From an uncultured bacterium (GTDB taxonomy: Bacteria > Cyanobacteriota > Vampirovibrionia > Gastranaerophilales > Gastranaerophilaceae), in assembly GCA_900314375.1 (NCBI GenBank), contig OMVC01000091.1, positions 1-11,273 on the forward strand: a DNA stretch of 11,273 nt, read 5' to 3'. Positions 1 through 5,923 of the stretch are shown piece by piece. The position numbers and the translations under genes were made by a program. A model generated the notes under the pieces. It had not been told where the DNA came from. It ran no database searches and saw nothing but the letters and a program-made list of their open reading frames with translations. Position 1 is the first letter of the stretch. Every line of letters begins with the position of its first letter.

Positions 1-90
1 GCCAATTATAAGATTTTTATTCTTTTCAAATTGTAATTCTGTATGTTCGCAATTACGATAGTTTTTCAGCACCAAAGACGTGAGTTTCAT
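1..90 (-). CDS. recF: RecF-like DNA repair ATPase, N-terminal fragment (runs off left edge)
   Basis: Reading the minus strand from an ATG at 90 gives 30 codons up to the window edge. The peptide begins MKLTSLVLKNYRN and ends with FEKNKNLIIG. This is the typical RecF opening: a short beta strand, the [FY]RN motif, a strand of the type 'ELQF', and a 'NVIIG'-like strand that leads straight into the Walker A loop, which would lie just outside the window. RecF is an SMC/ABC-type ATPase of about 360-370 aa that loads RecA at single-strand gaps with RecO and RecR. Other RecF/SMC-like ATPases (for example OLD nucleases) open similarly, but the YRN plus 'ELQF' pattern favours RecF. No Shine-Dalgarno is visible before the ATG. 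The gene diverges from the pilT unit. Confidence 0.78.
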   Translation of the reverse strand, partial: MKLTSLVLKNYRNCEHTELQFEKNKNLIIG

Positions 91-96
91 AAAATA

Positions 97-107
97 ATTA
101 TATTATA
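97..107 (-). promoter_or_regulatory. Candidate -10 region(s) for recF, short leader without Shine-Dalgarno
   Basis: On the minus strand the sequence reads TATAATATAAT, giving two overlapping perfect TATAAT hexamers at 107-102 and 102-97. The recF ATG is only about 7-12 nt further on. A start site at the usual distance would leave almost no leader, and no Shine-Dalgarno is present. The hexamer at the expected -35 position (130-125, TTAGTC) is poor. AT-rich sequence yields such hexamers by chance, so this is weak support. Confidence 0.3.
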
Positions 108-122
108 AAAGATTTAAAAAAG

Positions 123-151
123 TAGACTAAAAATAAAACATGTTGTATAAT
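123..151 (+). promoter_or_regulatory. Promoter for the 83-aa gene / pilT unit
   Basis: A sigma-70-type promoter is visible: -35 TAGACT (123-128, 4 of 6 consensus), a 17-bp spacer, and a perfect -10 TATAAT (146-151). Initiation near 158 would give a leader of about 34 nt. That leader carries a strong Shine-Dalgarno, GAGGGG (180-185), 6 nt before the ATG at 192. The 14-nt stretch around the -10 (141-154) recurs exactly in front of birA at 10891-10904. Confidence 0.6.
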
Positions 152-191
152 AAACGCAAAGTGAGAGCAAATATATTTTGAGGGGAAAATT

Positions 192-443
192 ATGCTACCT
201 GTAATTTCGGAAGAAACAACAAAAACAGCTTTTGATGAAATTTTTGGAGATATGCCTGCATGGCGCAAAAAAATGATTCATTATTTAAAGGATGAAAATC
301 CTGAAATTAATACTGCTATTATTGAGGCAGCAAGCAGAACAAATCTTGATCCAAAAGCAATAGCATTAGGCGCATATATGTCCTATCTTTTAGTTGAAAT
401 GGCAGCAAAAGAAAATGATGCTATAATGAATTATACGGAATAG
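192..443 (+). CDS. Small protein of unknown function upstream of pilT
   Basis: This 83-aa protein is not recognised as a named family. It is soluble, acidic and mostly helical in appearance, with no signal peptide or membrane segment. The N-terminal half carries a basic patch (WRKKMIHYL, about residues 24-32), followed by DENPEINTAIIEAA and a C-terminal amphipathic stretch, ALGAYMSYLLVEMA. The start is supported by GAGGGG 6 nt upstream and by a promoter with a perfect -10. It ends 24 bp before pilT on the same strand, so cotranscription is likely. By context it may be an accessory or regulatory partner of PilT, but that is inference from position only. A coding call is well supported by ribosome site, promoter and operon position. 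Confidence 0.7.
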   Translation: MLPVISEETTKTAFDEIFGDMPAWRKKMIHYLKDENPEINTAIIEAASRTNLDPKAIALGAYMSYLLVEMAAKENDAIMNYTE

Positions 444-467
444 TAATAAGAAGATAAGAGGATAATT

Positions 468-1538
468 ATGATTATAGAAGATTTATTAAAAGAGTTAGTA
501 GAAGCGGGCGGTTCAGACTTACATATTTCAAGCGGTTTACCACCAATAAAGCGTGTTGACGGGAATTTGGAAAGAATGAAATATGATCCGTTAACAGCGG
601 AAGAAGTTGAAAGACTGCTTTTCCCAATGATGTCGAATGACCAAAGACGTCGTTTAGAACAAGAATGGGAATTAGACTTTTCTTATGGTGTGAAAGGTAT
701 AGGTCGTTTTCGTGTAAACTTCTATAAAGATAAAGGTTCTTATGCCGCTGCCTTTCGTACAATATCATCAGTTGCACCGGTATTAGAGAATATGGGAATG
801 CCTCCTATTGTAAAAGCAGTTGCTGAACGTCCAAGAGGTTTGGTTCTTGTTACAGGTCCTACAGGTTCGGGTAAATCAACTACATTAGCTGCAATGATTG
901 ACTATATCAACAGAACACGTTCTGAACATATTTTGACAATTGAAGACCCTGTCGAATTTGTTCATACATCTAAAAAAAGTATTATTCACCAAAGAGAATT
1001 AGGTATGGATACAAGATCTTTTGCTAATGCCCTTAAATCAGCACTTCGTGAAGACCCTGATATTATTCTTGTAGGTGAGATGCGTGACCATGAAACCATT
1101 GGTTTAGCGCTAACGGCTGCTGAAACAGGTCACCTTGTATTCGGGACATTGCATACTTCATCAGCATCTCAAACCATTGACCGTATTGTTGACGTATTTC
1201 CGGAAGGTCAACAACAACAAATTCGTGTTCAATTGGCAAGTTCATTGATTGCAGTATTTTCTCAAACATTGTTACCTAAACGCGGTCCTGACGGAAAACA
1301 AGACGGACGTGTTATGGCGCAAGAAATATTAGTCGTTACTCCTGCTGTTTCTAACCTGATTAGAGAAGGAAAAGCCGCACAAATTTATTCAACAATTCAA
1401 ACCAGCACAGAGGCAGGCATGCAGACTCTTGAAGCTTCTCTTGCTGATTTGGTAAATAAACGACTTATTACAGTTGATGATGCTAAAACAAAATCACAAA
1501 GAATTAATGAATTAAAACGTTTAATTCAAGGCGTATAG
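468..1538 (+). CDS. pilT: Type IV pilus retraction ATPase PilT
   Basis: This 356-aa protein has the usual PilT length and is a cytoplasmic hexameric AAA-like secretion ATPase that powers pilus disassembly, hence twitching, surface sensing and DNA uptake. The N-terminal PAS-like domain (about 1-100) starts IIEDLLKELVEAGGSDLHIS. Walker A GPTGSGKS lies at 130-137, the Asp box TIEDPVEF near 157-164, Walker B DPDIILVGEMRD at 196-207, and the His box GHLVFGTLHTSSA from 221. The PilT-specific C-terminal 'AIRNLIRE'-type motif appears as VSNLIREGK (294-302), which separates it from the extension ATPase PilB. The ATG at 468 is preceded by AAGAGG (456-461). It sits second in a probable three-gene unit. 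No other pilus assembly genes are in view, which is common because pilT is often unlinked. The only pilin-like gene nearby is the S74 chimera at 5924-7666. Confidence 0.95.
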   Translation: MIIEDLLKELVEAGGSDLHISSGLPPIKRVDGNLERMKYDPLTAEEVERLLFPMMSNDQRRRLEQEWELDFSYGVKGIGRFRVNFYKDKGSYAAAFRTISSVAPVLENMGMPPIVKAVAERPRGLVLVTGPTGSGKSTTLAAMIDYINRTRSEHILTIEDPVEFVHTSKKSIIHQRELGMDTRSFANALKSALREDPDIILVGEMRDHETIGLALTAAETGHLVFGTLHTSSASQTIDRIVDVFPEGQQQQIRVQLASSLIAVFSQTLLPKRGPDGKQDGRVMAQEILVVTPAVSNLIREGKAAQIYSTIQTSTEAGMQTLEASLADLVNKRLITVDDAKTKSQRINELKRLIQGV

Positions 1539-1552
1539 GAGGAAATATTTAA

Positions 1553-2329
1553 GTGTCATCGGTACTTGATGCTTTCTCTGATGCAATAATGGAGAAAGCA
1601 GCTCCGTTAAAAATTCTTGTATATGCTATTCCGGTATTTTTGGCGGCCAGTTCATACATAGGCGGTCAGACTCAAGCATTTAATTTTTGGAAATTTGTTA
1701 CGGGTGCACTTTTTTTAGGAGCGCTAACTTTTGGTATCTATTGCGTCAGAAACAGCCAAGAGAAAGTTTTGACACTTAATCCTATTGAATTAATAACCGC
1801 ATTACTAAAGGCATTGCTTGTAATTGTTCCGCATTTGTTTATATGGTATTCTGTCGGGAGTTCAGCGTTAAAATATATTCCTACAGTAGAAGGAGTTCCG
1901 CATTTTGACACTATTGTTCAGGCAGTTATCTGGGGAATTGTGGGCGCCATTGTTTTATCAGCATATATGTGTTTTGCATCTAATATGCATGTTCCGCAAG
2001 GATTTAACTTAAAAAAAATATTTAATTCCTGCATAGATTTATTTGTATGCGTATTTTTCTTTATTCCTCAATTGTTAATAGCAGATGCCGTGCTTGTGTT
2101 TCCTGTAATGTACACATTCAACTATCTGGAAGTTCCATTAACACATTGGGGCTTTATATGGTACTGCTCGATGATATCTGTTATTAATTTATCTGTTTTT
2201 GCAAATTATCTGGCGCAAACAGCATACGAACATATTAAACAAAATGATAATGATTATGCTAACAGGTACATTTTTGATGATATTCAAGCAGGTAATAAGA
2301 GTAAAGATAATTTAAAAAAATTCTTTTAG
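1553..2329 (+). CDS. Six-helix membrane protein of unknown function, third gene of the pilT unit
   Basis: This 258-aa protein is not recognised. It is strongly hydrophobic, with about six predicted membrane segments near residues 20-38, 45-66, 83-103, 122-143, 160-188 and 198-222. It ends in a hydrophilic, charged tail (about 224-258, ending NLKKFF) that is probably cytoplasmic. It has no signal peptide and no catalytic motif that I can name. The start is GTG at 1553. It is chosen because a perfect AGGAGG (1537-1542) lies 10 nt upstream, and that Shine-Dalgarno overlaps the pilT stop codon (1536-1538). This implies tight cotranscription and possibly translational coupling. Its own TAG overlaps the uvrB stop on the opposite strand. 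A role in pilus function or surface sensing is possible only by association. Confidence 0.75.
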   Translation: MSSVLDAFSDAIMEKAAPLKILVYAIPVFLAASSYIGGQTQAFNFWKFVTGALFLGALTFGIYCVRNSQEKVLTLNPIELITALLKALLVIVPHLFIWYSVGSSALKYIPTVEGVPHFDTIVQAVIWGIVGAIVLSAYMCFASNMHVPQGFNLKKIFNSCIDLFVCVFFFIPQLLIADAVLVFPVMYTFNYLEVPLTHWGFIWYCSMISVINLSVFANYLAQTAYEHIKQNDNDYANRYIFDDIQAGNKSKDNLKKFF

Positions 2330-4314
2330 TCTTTCATTTCACGCAATTTTTTAAGTTGATCTCTAATTTGTGCAGCTTGTTCAAAATCAAGTATTTTTGC
2401 AGCTTTATGCATTTCTTTTTCAAGTTTTGCAATAAGTTTTGGCAAATCTTTTTTCTCTATACCTTGTTCGACCATTTCTTCCGCAACAACATCTTCAACA
2501 TTCCTATAACTTTCAAGAAGTGCTAATAAATTATTTTCTATTGGTTTTTTAATAGTTTGAGGAACAATACCGTATTTTTTATTGTATTCTATTTGAATTT
2601 TGCGTCTGCGTTCGGTTTCTTTTATGGCAACAGCCATTGAATCTGTTATTTTGTCAGCATACATAATAACTTCACCGCAAGAATTTCTGGCAGCACGTCC
2701 GATTGTTTGAATTAAACTTGTATCAGAACGCAAGAAACCTTCTTTATCAGCATCCATAATCGCTACAAGTGAAACTTCAGGAATATCAAGTCCTTCTCTC
2801 AGAAGATTTACGCCAACCAAAACATCAAATTCACCTAAACGCAAATCTCTTAAAATTTCTACACGTTCAATTGATTTAATTTCACTGTGCAAATATCTTA
2901 CACGTATTCCCTCTTGTAAAAAGAAGTCCGTTAAATCTTCAGCCATGCGCTTTGTAAGAGTAGTAATAAGTATTCTTTCATCTTTTTCTGCACGCTTTTT
3001 AATTTCGGCTTTTAAATCCGCGATTTGTGTATCAATCGGACGTACAGAAACTTTAGGGTCAAGCAATCCGGTCGGCCTTATGATTTGTTCAACAAGCTGT
3101 GCTGAAGTTTTTCTTTCAAATTCCGCAGGAGTTGCAGAAATATATATTTTTTGACCGACCTTTTTATAAAATTCATCATTTTTTAATGGTCTGTTATCTT
3201 TTGCGCAAGGTAACCTAAACCCGTAATCGACAAGAACCTGTTTTCTTGCGCTGTCCCCATTATACATGCCTTTTATTTGCGGTAAAGTTACATGCGATTC
3301 ATCAACAACAGTCAAAAAATTATCAGGGAAATAATCAAGTAAGGTCGCCGGAGGAGTACCGGGAGCACGACGTTCTAAAATCCTTGAATAGTTTTCTATT
3401 CCTGTACAGTATCCCATTTCTTTAATCATTTCCATATCATATTTTACGCGCTGTTCAAGCCTTTGAGCCTCAACAAGTTTGTTTTCGTTATTTAGCTCTA
3501 CCAATCTGTCAGACAATTCTTGACGTATCATATTTAGGGTCTGCTCTTGGTCCTCGTCATCTGTTATATAGTGAACAGCAGGATATATTGAGATTTCTTG
3601 CGGACTATCTTGAATTTCACCTGATACATTATCAATTCGCACAAATTTTTCTATTTCATCACCAAAGAAATAAATACGTGTAACAATTTTTTCATAAGGA
3701 GGCATTATTTCAACAATATCACCACGAACTCTAAATGTTGAATATTTCAATTCCAAATCATTTCTTTCGTAACGAATTTCTACCAAATATTTTAACAGGG
3801 CATCTCTATCAACTTCATCACCGACATGAAGCGTTATTGTACCTTTGAAATAGTTTTCAGGAACGCCTAAACCATAAATGCAGCTAACAGATGACACAAC
3901 AATTACATCATCTCTTTCATACAAACTTCTTGTCGTATGATGGCGGAGTCTGTCAATTTCTTCATTTATACTTGATGATTTTTCGATATAAGTATCCGTA
4001 CGCGGAATATAAGCTTCAGGTTGATAATAATCATAGTAACTTATAAAATATTCAACGGCATTATTCGGAAAAAGTTCTTTAAATTCATTATAAAGTTGCG
4101 CAGCAAGAGTTTTGTTGTGCGCAATTATTAAAGTAGGACGCTGAACTTTTTCAATAACATTTGCAATCGTAAAAGTTTTACCGGAACCTGTGATACCCAA
4201 AAGTGTTTGGGTATCACTTCCGTCTTCTATACCTTTTACCAATTTATCTATAGCTTGCGGTTGATCGCCTGCCGGACGATATTTTGATTCAAGTTTAAAT
4301 AATCTGTGTTCCAT
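2326..4314 (-). CDS. uvrB: Excinuclease ABC subunit B (UvrB)
   Basis: This 662-aa protein is full length for UvrB, the damage-verifying helicase-like subunit of nucleotide excision repair, which is loaded by UvrA and recruits UvrC. Walker A GITGSGKT is at 40-47. The tyrosine-rich beta-hairpin that clamps DNA (SYYDYYQPEAYIPRTDTYIE) lies at about 92-111. The DESH box is at 338-341, motif VI QTIGRAARN at 536-544, and the C-terminal UVR domain that contacts UvrC (LEKEMHKAAKILDFEQAAQI) at about 631-650. All key elements look intact. There is no clear Shine-Dalgarno. Instead, the start codon is preceded by an overlapping ATGTAA, giving ATGTAATG on the minus strand (4319-4312). It lies 43 bp after metK on the same strand with no terminator between, so it is probably read from the metK promoter. 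Its stop overlaps that of the convergent membrane-protein gene. Confidence 0.97.
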   Translation of the reverse strand: MEHRLFKLESKYRPAGDQPQAIDKLVKGIEDGSDTQTLLGITGSGKTFTIANVIEKVQRPTLIIAHNKTLAAQLYNEFKELFPNNAVEYFISYYDYYQPEAYIPRTDTYIEKSSSINEEIDRLRHHTTRSLYERDDVIVVSSVSCIYGLGVPENYFKGTITLHVGDEVDRDALLKYLVEIRYERNDLELKYSTFRVRGDIVEIMPPYEKIVTRIYFFGDEIEKFVRIDNVSGEIQDSPQEISIYPAVHYITDDEDQEQTLNMIRQELSDRLVELNNENKLVEAQRLEQRVKYDMEMIKEMGYCTGIENYSRILERRAPGTPPATLLDYFPDNFLTVVDESHVTLPQIKGMYNGDSARKQVLVDYGFRLPCAKDNRPLKNDEFYKKVGQKIYISATPAEFERKTSAQLVEQIIRPTGLLDPKVSVRPIDTQIADLKAEIKKRAEKDERILITTLTKRMAEDLTDFFLQEGIRVRYLHSEIKSIERVEILRDLRLGEFDVLVGVNLLREGLDIPEVSLVAIMDADKEGFLRSDTSLIQTIGRAARNSCGEVIMYADKITDSMAVAIKETERRRKIQIEYNKKYGIVPQTIKKPIENNLLALLESYRNVEDVVAEEMVEQGIEKKDLPKLIAKLEKEMHKAAKILDFEQAAQIRDQLKKLREMKD

Positions 4315-4357
4315 TACATAATTTTAATACAAATAAGCAAATAATCGTATTATATTT

Positions 4358-5632
4358 TTAGACACACCCACAGCCGCATGATGAAGCTTGACTTCTTAAG
4401 ATGTCGGCTTTGTCGGTGTGTTCCCAAGGAACATCAATATCAGTTCTGCCCATATGCCCATAAGCAGCAAGCAATTGGTAGAATTTACCGCCATGATTTT
4501 TCGGTAAGTTTCTTAAATCAAATTTGTTAATTATACCTGCAGGAGTTAAATCAAAATTCTTGCGGACAAGTTTTTCTATTTCATCGTCAGAAATCTTACC
4601 TGTACCGAATGTATCAACCATTATTGATAAAGGTTCTGCAACACCGATTGCATAAGCCAATTCTATTTCGCATTTTTCTGCTAAACCTGAAGCAACAATG
4701 TTTTTCGCAACATAACGAGATGCATACGCCGCAGAACGGTCAACTTTCGTAGGATCTTTTCCTGAAAATGCTCCGCCGCCATGTCTTGAATAGCCGCCAT
4801 AAGTATCTACAATAATCTTTCTTCCCGTTAAGCCCGAATCACCTTGAGGCCCGCCTATAACAAATCTTCCTGAAGGATTGATTAAGATTATTGTATTTTC
4901 ATCAGGTTTGATTTCAGAATTTTCAAAAACATAATCAATAACAAATTCTTTCAAATCTCTTTTGATTATATTTTGAACTTCGTTATTATCAGTAACACCG
5001 TTTATTGAAGGATTGTGTTGAGTAGACAATAAAATTGTATGTATTCTTGAAGGTTTTCCGTCAACATATTCAACAGTAACCTGTGATTTGCCGTCAGGTC
5101 TTAAATAATTAACAATATTTTGTTTTCTTATTTGTGCCAATCTGTATGACAATTTGTGAGCAAGACTTATTGGTAACGGCATCAACTCAGGTGTTTCGTT
5201 GCACGCATAACCAAACATAATCCCTTGGTCGCCTGCTCCGATATTTTCTGTTTCAATAATAGAAGTATCAGAATTTGTACTTCTTGATTCGTAAGCTTTA
5301 TTAACGCCGTTTCCGATATCGGTTGATTGTTCATCAATACTTGTTAAAACTGCGCAAGTATCAGCATCAAAACCGCCGGAACAGGTTCCTTCATATCCGA
5401 TATTGCGGATTGTATTTCTAACAACCTGCGGAATATCAACATAACAATCCGAAGTTATTTCACCACAAACTAAAGCCATTCCGGTTGTTACCGTAGTTTC
5501 AGCGGCAACTCTGGAGCGGTTGTCTTTTGTCAAAAATTCATCCAAAATAGCATCAGAAATCTGATCGCATACTTTGTCGGGGTGTCCTTCCGTAACTGAT
5601 TCGGAGGTAAATAAAAAGTTTTTTCCAGTCAT
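4358..5632 (-). CDS. metK: S-adenosylmethionine synthetase (methionine adenosyltransferase)
   Basis: MetK makes S-adenosylmethionine from methionine and ATP as a cytoplasmic homotetramer. The ATP/metal-binding N-terminus TEGHPDKVCDQISDAI is at 14-29. Signature 1 GAGDQGIMFGY is at 132-142. Signature 2 with the P-loop-like HGGGAFSGKDPTKVDRSAAY is at 284-303. The C-terminal domain ends with the usual YGHMGR and PWE elements near 391-404. At 424 aa it is longer than the typical 380-400 aa. The extension includes an odd tail SSCGCGCV with three alternating cysteines (C419, C421, C423). A strong Shine-Dalgarno AAGGAG (5647-5642) lies 9 nt before the ATG. The leader contains a GC-rich hairpin. uvrB follows closely downstream. 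Confidence 0.97.
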   Translation of the reverse strand: MTGKNFLFTSESVTEGHPDKVCDQISDAILDEFLTKDNRSRVAAETTVTTGMALVCGEITSDCYVDIPQVVRNTIRNIGYEGTCSGGFDADTCAVLTSIDEQSTDIGNGVNKAYESRSTNSDTSIIETENIGAGDQGIMFGYACNETPELMPLPISLAHKLSYRLAQIRKQNIVNYLRPDGKSQVTVEYVDGKPSRIHTILLSTQHNPSINGVTDNNEVQNIIKRDLKEFVIDYVFENSEIKPDENTIILINPSGRFVIGGPQGDSGLTGRKIIVDTYGGYSRHGGGAFSGKDPTKVDRSAAYASRYVAKNIVASGLAEKCEIELAYAIGVAEPLSIMVDTFGTGKISDDEIEKLVRKNFDLTPAGIINKFDLRNLPKNHGGKFYQLLAAYGHMGRTDIDVPWEHTDKADILRSQASSCGCGCV

Positions 5633-5662
5633 TTTTCAATTCTCCTTAATTTCTATTCTGCT

Positions 5663-5691
5663 GCCGGTAAGGTTTTTAATTCCGACCCGGC
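5663..5691 (-). promoter_or_regulatory. Imperfect GC-rich hairpin in the metK 5' leader, possible regulatory element
   Basis: On the minus strand GCCGG (5691-5687) pairs with CCGGC (5667-5663). An inner GG/CC pair (5683-5682 with 5672-5671) closes a 9-nt loop, and a 3x3 internal loop separates the two stems. The hairpin sits about 15 nt upstream of the metK Shine-Dalgarno. The segment CCTTA in its 3' arm (5672-5668) is perfectly complementary to TAAGG of the ribosome site (5648-5644), so an alternative fold could cover the ribosome site. metK leaders in other bacteria carry SAM-responsive riboswitches of several classes, but I cannot match this element to a known class. The hairpin is seen directly and the regulatory role is inference. 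Confidence 0.4.
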
Positions 5692-5706
5692 ACATTACTT
5701 CTTGAT

Positions 5707-5735
5707 AGTGTAATGCAAAGAATATAATTTATCAA
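5707..5735 (-). promoter_or_regulatory. Candidate metK promoter
   Basis: On the minus strand a -35 TTGATA (5735-5730, 5 of 6) is followed by a 17-bp spacer and a -10 TACACT (5712-5707, 4 of 6). Initiation would fall near 5700, just before the GC-rich hairpin of the metK leader, giving a leader of about 68 nt. An alternative -10 of TATATT (5726-5721) lacks a good -35. It probably drives metK and uvrB together. Confidence 0.4.
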
Positions 5736-5824
5736 ATAAATTAAGGAATATTACGAAGTTTTGTTAAAGTAAGTAATAAAATAGTAATTTTCTTATGTTA
5801 ACTTGTTTTAAAGGTGAGAGTATA

Positions 5825-5898
5825 TGTCATGCTGAACTTGTTTCAGCATCTGCCATTGAACGCAAAGGTATTAGACCTGAAATGAATTCAGAGTGTCA
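5825..5898. repeat. 74-bp palindromic intergenic element with imperfect terminal inverted repeats
   Basis: The element begins TGTCATGCTGAA and ends TTCAGAGTGTCA, which are inverted repeats matching at 9 of 12 positions. Each half forms its own hairpin with a 5-nt loop: ATGCTGAA (5829-5836) with TTCAGCAT (5842-5849), an 8-bp perfect stem, and CTGAA (5877-5881) with TTCAG (5887-5891). The style, GTCATGCTGAACTTGTTTCA near the start and CTGAA...TTCAG...GTCA at the end, is that of small dispersed intergenic palindromes found in many copies in various bacterial genomes. Only one copy is in this window, so its repeat nature is inferred from the sequence style. It starts 26 bp beyond the prepilin stop and could stabilise or end that mRNA. 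Confidence 0.6.
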
Positions 5899-5923
5899 GA
5901 ATAGGATAGTTAATATAAAATTT

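Larger units (their letters stand above)
5633..5923. other. 291-bp intergenic region between the prepilin gene and metK
   Basis: No credible gene is seen on either strand. From the metK side outward it holds the metK ribosome site, the leader hairpin (5663-5691), a candidate promoter (5707-5735), a plain AT-rich stretch (about 5740-5815) in which I see nothing, and a 74-bp palindromic repeat (5825-5898) close to the 3' end of the prepilin gene. No canonical intrinsic terminator with a U-tract follows the prepilin stop, so the palindromic repeat may be what ends or protects that transcript. Confidence 0.7.

Noticed and set aside
472..777. Antisense open frame inside pilT, and similar ones inside uvrB, valS and the prepilin gene
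   Set aside because: They overlap strongly supported genes over their full length, lack ribosome sites and show no recognisable protein features.
4349..4354. TATAAT on the minus strand between metK and uvrB as a separate uvrB promoter
   Set aside because: The hexamer at the expected -35 position is GCGGCT, within the metK 3' end, which does not fit. The AT-rich spacer makes a chance hexamer likely.
5690..5712. ACTATCAAGAAG before metK, reminiscent of the 5' end of a SAM-I riboswitch
   Set aside because: The rest of the SAM-I core (the conserved GGA, GCCC and GGCAACC junction segments and four-helix layout) is absent, so a SAM-I call is not supported.
5829..5849. Hairpin as part of a CRISPR repeat
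   Set aside because: Only one copy exists in the window, with no spaced direct repeats and no cas genes.
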